Origin: Neobacillus niacini | Lineage (GTDB): Bacteria; Bacillota; Bacilli; Bacillales; Cytobacillaceae | Assembly: GCF_023715785.1 (NCBI RefSeq) | Contig: NZ_JAMBOX010000019.1 | Coordinates: forward strand, 1-64,000 | DNA: 64,000 bases | Direction: 5' to 3' | Part shown: positions 35,858-43,551 of the stretch, one piece after another | How the letters are laid out: the number at the start of each line of letters is the position of its first letter | Position numbering within the stretch: position 1 is the stretch's first letter | Notes under the pieces: generated by a model | Told to the model about the DNA's origin: nothing | The model's input: the letters and a program-made list of their open reading frames with translations, nothing else | The model's database searches: none | Program-made: the position numbers and the translations under genes

Positions 35858-36775
35858 GTGAATTTAAAACCGTTGAAGGAGTCAAAGAAATTAAAGATCT
35901 ACCATTCTTTGAATGTGAGGGATGAATTGAACTCGGATCAAAAGCTCTATTATCAAAATTTAAAAGCTGGTTATGAGGGCGAGTTGTATTTTCAATCTTT
36001 AACAGATCAGCTGCAGTGTGAATGCTATGTGATTAACGATTTAAGACTTGAAGTCGGTAACACCACGTTTCAAATTGACTCTTTGATTCTTTTTCAAAAT
36101 ATCTTTAATATGAATGAAGTGAAAAATTTTTACGGCGATTATTACTATGAGGGTGGAAAATTCTATGATTTTAATGGAAAAGAACGAAACGATCCGTTAG
36201 TTCAGCTAACACGTTGCGAATCTTCATTAAGGCAACTCCAACTAAAACTCGGCTGCAAATTACCCGTTGAGGCGAATGTTGTCCACGTCAATCCTCAATT
36301 CACCTTATACCAAGCCCCCCGGAACAAGCCGATCATTTTACCAACACAAGTACCTAGATATCTGCAAAGATTGGACCATACTCCTTCTAGATTAAATGGC
36401 TATCATAAAAAACTCGCTGAAAAATTAATATCCCTGCATGTTGAGGAATCCCCATATACCAACAAGATGCCAGCATATGAATTTGGTTCCTTGCGAAAAG
36501 GGCTTACCTGCGGGATCTGCCTCTCACTTTCGGTGTCGGTAGATGGACAGCGTTGTGTATGCGGTGTTTGCGGTCACGAGGAAAAGGTCGAATTGGCGGT
36601 ATTGCGCGGAGTTGCGGAGATTCTTCTGCTATTTCCGGAGATGAAAATTACGACTAATTTGGTTTATGAGTGGTGCGGGGGGGCGATTTCCAAAAAAACT
36701 ATATTTAGAATTTTATTAAGGAATTTTGATATGGTCGGGGATCGAAGATGGACAAACTTTGTGCAAAAAAGATGA
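35858..36775 (+). CDS. NERD-domain protein with C-terminal zinc finger, paralog 1
   Basis: This 305-residue protein has a nuclease-related (NERD) domain near residues 38-150: GYEGELYFQSL, then FQIDSLILFQN and EVKNFYGDYYYEGGKFY, which carry the restriction-endonuclease-like acidic and lysine residues (E, D, E-x-K). Near residues 217-240 a CGIC...CGVC four-cysteine cluster could bind zinc. A C-terminal block with FPEMKITTNLVYEWCGG follows. The protein at 46139 is a close paralog. GTG 35858 is chosen by alignment with that paralog and the AAAGG upstream. Array C follows 3'. The function is unknown; a nuclease role is only inferred. Confidence 0.85.
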   Translation: MNLKPLKESKKLKIYHSLNVRDELNSDQKLYYQNLKAGYEGELYFQSLTDQLQCECYVINDLRLEVGNTTFQIDSLILFQNIFNMNEVKNFYGDYYYEGGKFYDFNGKERNDPLVQLTRCESSLRQLQLKLGCKLPVEANVVHVNPQFTLYQAPRNKPIILPTQVPRYLQRLDHTPSRLNGYHKKLAEKLISLHVEESPYTNKMPAYEFGSLRKGLTCGICLSLSVSVDGQRCVCGVCGHEEKVELAVLRGVAEILLLFPEMKITTNLVYEWCGGAISKKTIFRILLRNFDMVGDRRWTNFVQKR

Positions 36776-36828
36776 TTATATTTATAGGTTTTTACAAAAA
36801 AGGTACTTTAATGCTTTTTTGAACTTTT

Positions 36829-36860
36829 AGCTCTCTATAGATTAGGGGGCTTTTCTTTTT
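36829..36860 (+). terminator. Intrinsic terminator of NERD gene 1
   Basis: AGCTCTC and GGGGGCT pair (two G-T pairs) around a 9-nt loop and are followed by TTTCTTTTT. Array C starts within 10 nt. Confidence 0.65.
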
Positions 36861-36865
36861 GTGCT

Positions 36866-37145
36866 TTCTATTTGACATTCTCAACCGGGCCCACCACTAT
36901 TTTGTCTTTTAGAACTGCTCTATTAGACACTTTTCCCCCTCGCCAGCCTCTTTTTGTCTTTTAGAACTGCTCTATTAGACACTTTTCCCCTGAACAGCCT
37001 CTTTTTGTCTTTTAGAACTGCTCTATTAGACACTTTTCCCCTGAACAGCCTCTTTTTGTCTTTTAGAACTGCTCTATTAGACACTTTTCCCCTCGCCAGC
37101 CTCTTTTTGTCTTTTAGAACCGCTCTATTAGACTCTTTTTCCATT
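36866..37145. repeat. Tandem repeat array C, five units of 51-52 bp
   Basis: CTCTATTAGAC recurs at 36918, 36970, 37021, 37072 and 37123 after a decayed half-unit at about 36868. The dyad is GTCTTTTAGA and TCTATTAGAC around ACTGC, the same arms as array B. The linkers (CACTTTTCCCC..., CAGCCTCTTTTT) differ from B. The array is squeezed between the NERD 1 terminator and the M14 gene terminator. Open frames across it are artefacts of a 51-bp period. Confidence 0.9.
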
Positions 37146-37151
37146 TTTCAA

Positions 37152-37185
37152 AAGAAAAAGCAGCCGTGCCACTAAAAACGGCTGC
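37152..37185 (-). terminator. Intrinsic terminator of the LysM-M14 gene
   Basis: GCAGCCG and CGGCTGC form a perfect 7-bp stem on the minus strand, followed by TTTTTCTTTT. Its T-run ends 7 bp from array C. Confidence 0.85.
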
Positions 37186-37203
37186 ACTCTTTCCCCTAAA
37201 ACA

Positions 37204-38394
37204 TCATAGATAAAGCCCCGCTAAGAATATGCCTAGCGCTTTCTGGTAGATTTCATCAAATTGCGTTAGCGGCAGCGGGTTCACGCCACGGCCAAGTTCT
37301 ACGGTGAAGCCCGGCCTGCGCCAATCCTGGATAAACCAATCCTTGTAGCCCGCCCAGCTTTCAATCGTTTTAACAGGTCGATATCCGCTGACCCTGCTAA
37401 ACTCATTAACCATTGTCTCCGATACAGGCGGTTCCATATTCTCATAACCCCAGTAAATCTCTTCGCCCTGAGTGTGAAATGCCAGCACCCGGGCGTAATC
37501 CCGGCGCCTTGTCAGCTCTGCCATGGCAATCGCCTCCGGCTCCGACAACGGCCTCTCGCCGCCATAATCTCTTGGGCCAGGGACTTTCGGATTGCGCGCC
37601 CGTTCATCCTCCCACCTGGCCGGGAATTGGTCATTCAGATCAACCCCCCTAATATTAGCCTTCCAGCCGGAAAAATCGGTGCTGCCTTTATTAAACTCAA
37701 CCACTCTGCTTCGCCAAGGCTCTGTCGCCGGCGGCCCGTTCAAAACAAGACTGACACCATCCGGGTTGACCATCGGCACTGTTGATAAAGTGGTCTGCTG
37801 ATATAGGCGGTTCGTCGCCAACCCGCGAAGAGCCGTTTGATTAGTCAGCGACAGCAAATAATCATTTAAAAAGGTCATTAACACCGGGGTAGTAATCCAT
37901 TCGTTTGCATGAAACGAAGCGTTGTAATGGACCCGTTTCGTTCCATTTCCAATCAGCACTTCTGGAATTTCATTGCCGAGCACCGAGTTTCCAATACCTG
38001 AAACGCGAATAAATGGATAAACAGTCTCCAACCGCGAAATATCCCTCATCATCCGGCTGTAATCATAATGCTGTTTGCCTTGCACCAGTCTCCAAGTAAT
38101 GCGCAACGGCACCCTAATGGCCTGGCCGATATAAAGCTGGTTCGGGTTTATTCCAGGATTGGCCAACAGCAAGACATCAAGCTGCAAGTTCCAACTATGG
38201 GCAATCGCCCAAAGGGTATCCCCTTGCCTAATCCGGTAATCCTGGGCCACAAATCCCGGAATCCTTACCCGCTGCCCTGCGGAAAGCTGATTCGGCTGCA
38301 GCCCCCGATTCGAATCGATAATAAGCTGAAGATTCATATGAAACAATTGGCTGTAGTACCATAACGTGTCCCCGCGCCTAACGAATATATCCAT
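37204..38394 (-). CDS. LysM-M14 gamma-D-glutamyl-diamino acid endopeptidase
   Basis: A 396-residue cell-wall hydrolase. Two LysM domains (about 1-47 and 50-97, each with a RxGDTLW start) bind peptidoglycan. The rest is an M14 zinc carboxypeptidase domain: zinc ligands in FHANEW (HxxE, near residue 188) and AFHTQGE, and the catalytic glutamate in FTVELGRG. The layout matches endopeptidase I of Lysinibacillus sphaericus and B. subtilis YqgT. There is no signal peptide, which is normal for sporulation enzymes of this type. CAGGAGG precedes the ATG. Confidence 0.92.
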   Translation of the reverse strand: MDIFVRRGDTLWYYSQLFHMNLQLIIDSNRGLQPNQLSAGQRVRIPGFVAQDYRIRQGDTLWAIAHSWNLQLDVLLLANPGINPNQLYIGQAIRVPLRITWRLVQGKQHYDYSRMMRDISRLETVYPFIRVSGIGNSVLGNEIPEVLIGNGTKRVHYNASFHANEWITTPVLMTFLNDYLLSLTNQTALRGLATNRLYQQTTLSTVPMVNPDGVSLVLNGPPATEPWRSRVVEFNKGSTDFSGWKANIRGVDLNDQFPARWEDERARNPKVPGPRDYGGERPLSEPEAIAMAELTRRRDYARVLAFHTQGEEIYWGYENMEPPVSETMVNEFSRVSGYRPVKTIESWAGYKDWFIQDWRRPGFTVELGRGVNPLPLTQFDEIYQKALGIFLAGLYL

Positions 38395-38452
38395 GCAAGC
38401 CTCCTGCAGCTAAAAAATGGTATCAATTAAATGTATGCAGGCATTCCTTTTT

Positions 38453-38486
38453 TAAAAACAAAAACCACAGCCTCTCGGGACTGTGG
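38453..38486 (-). terminator. Intrinsic terminator of the methyltransferase gene
   Basis: CCACAG and CTGTGG form a 6-bp stem on the minus strand with a 10-nt loop, followed by TTTTTGTTTTT. Confidence 0.8.
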
Positions 38487-38494
38487 AAAAATGA

Positions 38495-39412
38495 TTATTT
38501 ATGGACAACTAGGTGGGCAAAATGGAAATGGTCAAACGCACGCAAACCATCCTCCCGGCCCGCAAAATACATTTCGTCTATGTTGGCAGGAGCCAGATTT
38601 TCATATACTAACATGTTGTAATCCTGAAGTTCTCGGTCGAGTTCAAACGGGTCAAAGCCAGTTATCATCGGTTCACCGGTTTGAGCGGTGATGTACCGCA
38701 TTTGGGTGAGTTTCTTGGAGGCGAGTTGATCGTTAAAAGCAGTATCATCGAGATAGTCAAAAACAAACGAACTTCCGGATGCAGACATATCCGAAACGGT
38801 TGATAGAAGCTGGTAGAAGTCTTTTTTTTCGAGATACATAACCACTCCCAGCAAACTGAAGTAAGCTAACCGTTGTTCATTAAACCCGCTATTTTTCAGT
38901 TCGCTCTGAAGGGAATCATGCTTAAAATCTACAGGGACAAATTTAACGTTGGCAGGGATTTCGATGCCCAGTTCCAGTAGGCGGTTCCGCTTAAAAGCTT
39001 GGGTTGCCGGGTGATCGACTTCAAAAATCGTAAAATCATCCGGAAGAGTTTCCTGTCTCAAGGCAAATGTATCAAAGCCTGCCCCTAAAACCACGTACTG
39101 GCGGACGCCCCGCTCGATGGCGGCCATCAAGCCATCTTCCGCATATCTGGCCCGGCTGACTAATTGCGGAATGTTTCGGGTATTCATCACCCAATCCAAT
39201 TTTTCATCGAAGCTGTTCAAAGTCGTACTTTTTTCAGGGTCAAAAAAGGCAATCGCATTTGCCCAGTTGGAGGCAATTAGCTGCTTCTCTTCTTCTTTCA
39301 AAAGAGCATTTGCCAAAAAATCGTTAAAAACGGGCTGACTGGACCTTGATGCATGATACCCTCTTGAAAAACAGCTTACCAACGCGGTTAAACTTTCTTT
39401 CGCTTTTTCCAA
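38495..39412 (-). CDS. SAM-dependent methyltransferase, LCMT/TIGR00027 type
   Basis: A 305-residue class I methyltransferase. The SAM-binding motif I is YVVLGAGFDTFALR near residue 95, followed by the acidic FEVDHP; YFSLLGVVMYLEK is motif post-II of this family. Members resemble leucine carboxyl methyltransferases and polyketide O-methyltransferases; the substrate is unknown. TTG 39412, with AAGAAGGGGGAG before it, gives MEKAKESLTAL. The longer frame would run through a terminator and is rejected. A leader terminator directly precedes the gene. Confidence 0.82.
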   Translation of the reverse strand: MEKAKESLTALVSCFSRGYHASRSSQPVFNDFLANALLKEEEKQLIASNWANAIAFFDPEKSTTLNSFDEKLDWVMNTRNIPQLVSRARYAEDGLMAAIERGVRQYVVLGAGFDTFALRQETLPDDFTIFEVDHPATQAFKRNRLLELGIEIPANVKFVPVDFKHDSLQSELKNSGFNEQRLAYFSLLGVVMYLEKKDFYQLLSTVSDMSASGSSFVFDYLDDTAFNDQLASKKLTQMRYITAQTGEPMITGFDPFELDRELQDYNMLVYENLAPANIDEMYFAGREDGLRAFDHFHFAHLVVHK

Positions 39413-39440
39413 AATAAACTCCCCCTTCTTTTTAAAAAAA

Positions 39441-39548
39441 GAAAAAACTCCCAGCCCAAAACAGAGCCAGGAGTTTATAGTAATCCAAATTATACCGATA
39501 GTCAACATTATAATATTTCATTATAACACGAAAAAATTATTTTGTCAA
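39441..39548 (-). promoter_or_regulatory. Promoter and leader terminator of the methyltransferase gene
   Basis: A strong sigma-A promoter, TTGACA (39543-39548), 17-nt spacer, TATAAT (39520-39525), is followed after about 40 nt by a 12-bp stem with wobble pairs (AACTCCTGGCTC against GGGCTGGGAGTT, 39446-39475) and a T-run. The gene starts 30 nt later. A terminator inside a leader suggests attenuation. One leader frame (39432-39521) is tyrosine-rich, but its ATG overlaps the -10. No known riboswitch motif is visible in the 40 nt. Confidence 0.72.
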
Positions 39549-39618
39549 TTAAATTATCTCGAATTATTTTTCGCATATTCGACAAATAATTCGGATTCAT
39601 TATGATAACTCCTCTGCT

Positions 39619-41001
39619 TTACACTTTTACGGTATTTACATCAAAAATTTTCCCCGGATTCAAGATGTTATTCGGGTCAACCATTGCTTTAATTCCCTGC
39701 ATAATCGGCAAGGAATCCCCATGCTCTTCGATGAGGAAAGATTTTTTCCCAATACCTACACCATGCTCACCAGTGCAGGTTCCACCTTTTGACAGGGCGT
39801 ACTGGACAATTTGAGTATGAACCTCTCCTACCCGCCTCATATGATTCTCATCATCTACATCGACAGAAAAGACAGCATGATAGTTTCCATCGCCGATGTG
39901 GCCAAAAATCACCGCGTCGATTCCATATTTGTCGACAACTTCCCTAGTATGTTGCAATGCATTGGATAGCTCGGACAACGGAACACATACATCGGTGACC
40001 ATATGGCCCTTTCCGGGGTTTGCGGCAATAATCGCAAGTGCCGCCTGATGCCGGGCTTCCCATAGCTGCGCCCTTTTAATTGAATCGTTCTCAAATTCGA
40101 AGGAGACGCATCCCTCATCGTTGACAATATCTTGGACGATTTCGATCGTGTTGGCTACTTCAGGATCGCTGCCGCTGAATTCCATAAATAGTGTGGGCTC
40201 TTCGCGAAAGCGCGTATTTTTGTAAGCATTAACTGCCTGGATTGTCATTTGATCAACAAGTTCAATTTTTCCTATTGGCAGTCCCGCTTTTAGGAGCATC
40301 GTCGCCGCTTTGCCGGCTGCCTCAATGGATGGGAAGGTCACCTTCACATCGGTGGTAACCTCAGGAATTCCTTGCAGCTTGAGAATGAGCTCTGTAAATA
40401 CTCCGAGCGTCCCCTCGGAGCCGACAAACAGGCCGGTTAAGTTGTACCCTGCCGACGACTTATAGGAATGCCCTCCGGTTCGGATGATCGAGCCGTCAGC
40501 CAGCACAACCTCTAAGCCAAGAACCTGATCACGCATGACCCCGTATTTGACGCTGTTAGTCCCACTCGCATTCGTGGCGGCCATCCCGCCGATTGTCGCA
40601 TCCGCTCCCGGGTCGACAGGGAAAAATAGGCCATACCGCTTCAATGCCTGGTTTAACTGATTTCTGGTGACTCCAGGTTGAACGGTAACGAGAAAATCAT
40701 CTGGTCGGATAGAAATAATCTGGTTCATCAAGGTTAAGTCAAGGCTGATTCCCCCATTTACCGGGATGATTTGCCCTTCAAGGCTTGAACCGGCACCAAA
40801 CGGAACAATCGGGACCTTGTGCTCATTGGCAAACTTGAGGACCGTGCTAACCTCCTCCTTAGAGGCAGGGAACACCACCACATCCGGATTCCGCGGCGTA
40901 TGATACGCCATCCCTTTACTATGCTGCTCAATCACCGTCCCATTTACAGAAACCCGCTCAACGTCACCAATAATACTCAGTAACTCATTATATAAATTCA
41001 A
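39619..41001 (-). CDS. GlcD-type FAD-linked oxidase (glycolate/D-lactate dehydrogenase-like)
   Basis: A 460-residue protein with the FAD_binding_4 domain (about 35-215, with PFGAGSSLEGQIIPVNGG and GATIGGMAATNASGTNSVKYG) and the FAD-oxidase C domain (about 215-455, ending GTCTGEHGVGIGKKSFL). Family members oxidise 2-hydroxy acids. No GlcE or GlcF iron-sulfur subunit is adjacent, so it may act as a single-subunit D-lactate or D-2-hydroxyacid dehydrogenase. TTG 41001 has AGGTGG upstream and gives MNLYNELLSIIGD. It is on the same strand as the E1-E2 genes, 186 bp further on. Confidence 0.88.
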   Translation of the reverse strand: MNLYNELLSIIGDVERVSVNGTVIEQHSKGMAYHTPRNPDVVVFPASKEEVSTVLKFANEHKVPIVPFGAGSSLEGQIIPVNGGISLDLTLMNQIISIRPDDFLVTVQPGVTRNQLNQALKRYGLFFPVDPGADATIGGMAATNASGTNSVKYGVMRDQVLGLEVVLADGSIIRTGGHSYKSSAGYNLTGLFVGSEGTLGVFTELILKLQGIPEVTTDVKVTFPSIEAAGKAATMLLKAGLPIGKIELVDQMTIQAVNAYKNTRFREEPTLFMEFSGSDPEVANTIEIVQDIVNDEGCVSFEFENDSIKRAQLWEARHQAALAIIAANPGKGHMVTDVCVPLSELSNALQHTREVVDKYGIDAVIFGHIGDGNYHAVFSVDVDDENHMRRVGEVHTQIVQYALSKGGTCTGEHGVGIGKKSFLIEEHGDSLPIMQGIKAMVDPNNILNPGKIFDVNTVKV

Positions 41002-41050
41002 CGCTGGCCACCTCACACATCTACATAAATTGCACTCACAGCTCAGCACA

Positions 41051-41100
41051 GGGTGTCCACGCGTGGCGTACAAATGTCCACGCATGGTGCCTGACACCAT
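41051..41100. repeat. Small hairpin repeat between E2 and GlcD genes
   Basis: The stretch contains two copies of GTCCACGCGTGG-like sequence (GTCCACGCGTGGC and GTCCACGCATGG) and GTGCCTGACACC. I recall the combination of GGTGTCAGGCACC with GTCCACG motifs as a recurrent intergenic repeat in bacilli. It is symmetric enough to form hairpins in RNA. It sits in the E2-GlcD gap, which holds nothing else. Confidence 0.5.
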
Positions 41101-41187
41101 TTGTTACTCTGTCACATTTCCTATGCTCTCAATATTGCAATTCACCCTATCTTCCCACTTATCTGTGCTTGCCGCCCAGCCAACCAA

Positions 41188-42504
41188 TTAATGGCATTGG
41201 AGGATAAACAGTTCTGGGTTTTCGAGGAAGGTGTGGATTTGTTCCATGAACGCGCCTGCTGGCGCTCCGTCGATGACGCGATGGTCGAAGGTGATGGACA
41301 TGCCCATTACATCACCAATGACGATTTGGTCATCTTGGACGATTGGTTTCTTCTTAATACTATGAACACCAAGGATGGCGACCTCCGGGTAGTTAATGAT
41401 TGGGGTCGCGAACCAGCCGCCCTTTCCGCCCGTACTGGAAATCGTAAAAGTACTGCCTGATAGCTCATGAGGCTTGAGTTTCCGTTCTCTCGCCCGGCCA
41501 GAAAGGTCCTGGATCTCCTGCGCAATTTCCATTATAGATTTTTTATCCGCATCCCTGACCACCGGAACAACCAGTCCATCATTCGTTGCCGTTGCCACAC
41601 CAATATGAATCCTCTTTTTATAAACAACTTCCATCCGCTCGTCGTCCACTGTCGAATTAAAGATGGGATTCCGTTTAAGCGCTATCGCCGCCGCTTTGAC
41701 GAAGAACGGAAGATAGGTCAACTTGACGCCGGCCTGTTCCGCGTGGGGCTGCAGCTGCTTCTTTAGCTCCACCAGCTTGGTCAACACCACCTCATCCATG
41801 GCACTGCACTGAATGGCAGTGGACATGGACAGTTTCATGTTTTCATAGATTTTCTTCCGCAAGCCGCGGATTGGCTCTCTTGCATCTTCATCCGGGTCAA
41901 AATCTTCTTCCTTCGCTCCCATCAACTGAACGGAAGCTGTTGAAGCGGTAGCTGGAGGTGAAACTTCAGATACCACAGGCGGCACAGCAACCGCCGCAGC
42001 GACCTCCCTTTCCGCCTGCATCTTAAAGTTTCGGACATCCTCTTCCGTCACCTTGCCGCCTTTGCCGCTTGGTGTCACCTCGGTTATGTCAATCCCCAAC
42101 TCCCTAGCCAATTTTCTAACAGACGGCGCCGCAATCACCCGTTTTTTCGAAGCGATGCCCACAGAGACAGCACTCACTGGTTCCTGCCCTGACGCTGCCG
42201 GGTGCTGCAGCCCGGACTCCTCCTTCTTTACAGAAGCCGGAATTGCAGCAACTCCCACCGCAACGGCGTCCTGCTCAACCGTAAACAAAACCTCGCCGAC
42301 CTTCACAACTGCACCAACCTCAGCCCCAAACGACTGAATCATTCCGCTTACCGGAGATGAAATTTCCACCACCGCTTTATCCGTTTGAACTTCAACAATA
42401 TTCTCATTCTCCTTTACATGGTCACCGACTGCCTTGAACCATGCCAGGATTTCCGCTTCATGCAGACCCTCTCCGATATCGGGAAGGCGAAATTCATAAG
42501 CCAT
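41188..42504 (-). CDS. 2-oxo acid dehydrogenase E2 (dihydrolipoamide acyltransferase)
   Basis: A 438-residue E2. The lipoyl domain (1-78) has the lipoyl lysine in VQTDKAVVEI; an alanine/valine-rich linker follows; the peripheral-subunit binding domain (about 120-158) has APSVRKLARELGID; and the catalytic domain (about 205-438) ends with DHRVIDGAPAG. It forms the core of the complex encoded with the upstream E1 subunits. The gene follows E1 beta by 66 nt. Confidence 0.93.
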   Translation of the reverse strand: MAYEFRLPDIGEGLHEAEILAWFKAVGDHVKENENIVEVQTDKAVVEISSPVSGMIQSFGAEVGAVVKVGEVLFTVEQDAVAVGVAAIPASVKKEESGLQHPAASGQEPVSAVSVGIASKKRVIAAPSVRKLARELGIDITEVTPSGKGGKVTEEDVRNFKMQAEREVAAAVAVPPVVSEVSPPATASTASVQLMGAKEEDFDPDEDAREPIRGLRKKIYENMKLSMSTAIQCSAMDEVVLTKLVELKKQLQPHAEQAGVKLTYLPFFVKAAAIALKRNPIFNSTVDDERMEVVYKKRIHIGVATATNDGLVVPVVRDADKKSIMEIAQEIQDLSGRARERKLKPHELSGSTFTISSTGGKGGWFATPIINYPEVAILGVHSIKKKPIVQDDQIVIGDVMGMSITFDHRVIDGAPAGAFMEQIHTFLENPELFILQCH

Positions 42505-42570
42505 AACTGAATGACACCCCTATTCGAAAAATTAATGCGGGTACTTTGACCAGTTTCTAATTTTTAAAAA

Positions 42571-43551
42571 TTAATGCGTCAATACCTCTTTCAGTCCCTG
42601 TGCAATTCGGCTGGCATTCGGCAGCCAGTCATCCTCAACCGACGGCACCGGATAGGGCGTGTCAAAGCTTGCCACTCTTATAATTGGCGCGGACAAGTGG
42701 AATAACGCTTTTTCATTGATCAGAGCGGAAACCTCTGCCCCGACTCCGCCGGTTTTGACCGCTTCATGGACAATCACGGCCCGGCCGGTTTTTTGCACAG
42801 ACTCAATAATTGTCTCTTCATCGAGCGGAGAAATTGTCCGTAGGTCAATGACTTCAATCGATACATCCGCGGCCTGCTCTACCTGCTCGACCACCTTGCT
42901 CACCAATGGCACTGCCGGCCCCCATGTAATCACCGTGACATCCTCGCCCGGCTTCAGCACATTGGCCTTGCCAATCTCAATTAGGTAGTCCTCTTCCGGC
43001 ACTTCCTGCTTGAAAGCACGGTACAGCTTCATCGGCTCGAGGAACAGCACTGGATCATTTTCGCGGATCGCCGCCGCCAGCAGACCCTTGGCATCATAAG
43101 GCGAGCTCGGCATAACGACCTTCAAGCCTGGCGAATGCAAAAACAAAGCTTCTAAACTATCAGAATGCAGCTCGGGTGTTTTGACGCCGCCGCCATATGG
43201 AGCGCGGACGACCATCGGGGCCCCAAACCTGCCGCCAGACCGAAAGCGAAGTCTCGCCGCCTGTGCGGCCATTTGGTCCATCGCTTCATAAATAAATCCG
43301 AAAAATTGAATTTCGGCAACCGGCCGAAGCCCACGGGCCGCCATGCCGACTGCCGCCCCGACTATTGCCGACTCCGCAATCGGTGTATCAACGACTCGAT
43401 CTTCGCCAAACAGCGCTTGCAGGCCATCGGTTGCCCGGAACACGCCGCCGTTTTTCCCGATATCCTCCCCCAAACAAATCACTTTAGAATCCCGTTCCAT
43501 TTCCTTTTTCAAGGTAAAATTGATCGCTTCAATCATCGTCACCGCGCTCAT
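42571..43551 (-). CDS. 2-oxo acid dehydrogenase E1 beta subunit (PdhB-like)
   Basis: A 326-residue transketolase-like E1 beta subunit. It has VICLGEDIGKNGGVFRAT, DTPIAESAIVGAAVGMA and the potassium-site region AEIQFFGFIYEAMDQ. The pattern is closer to B. subtilis PdhB than to BkdAB. Its ATG overlaps the E1 alpha stop (ATGA), so subunit synthesis is coupled. Confidence 0.93.
   Translation of the reverse strand: MSAVTMIEAINFTLKKEMERDSKVICLGEDIGKNGGVFRATDGLQALFGEDRVVDTPIAESAIVGAAVGMAARGLRPVAEIQFFGFIYEAMDQMAAQAARLRFRSGGRFGAPMVVRAPYGGGVKTPELHSDSLEALFLHSPGLKVVMPSSPYDAKGLLAAAIRENDPVLFLEPMKLYRAFKQEVPEEDYLIEIGKANVLKPGEDVTVITWGPAVPLVSKVVEQVEQAADVSIEVIDLRTISPLDEETIIESVQKTGRAVIVHEAVKTGGVGAEVSALINEKALFHLSAPIIRVASFDTPYPVPSVEDDWLPNASRIAQGLKEVLTH

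Noticed and set aside
36923..37175. Open frames across array C
   Set aside because: Same artefact of the 51-bp period; no start signal.
39413..39508. Longer N-terminus for the methyltransferase
   Set aside because: It would translate the leader terminator and T-run; TTG 39412 has a strong ribosome binding site and fits the family start.
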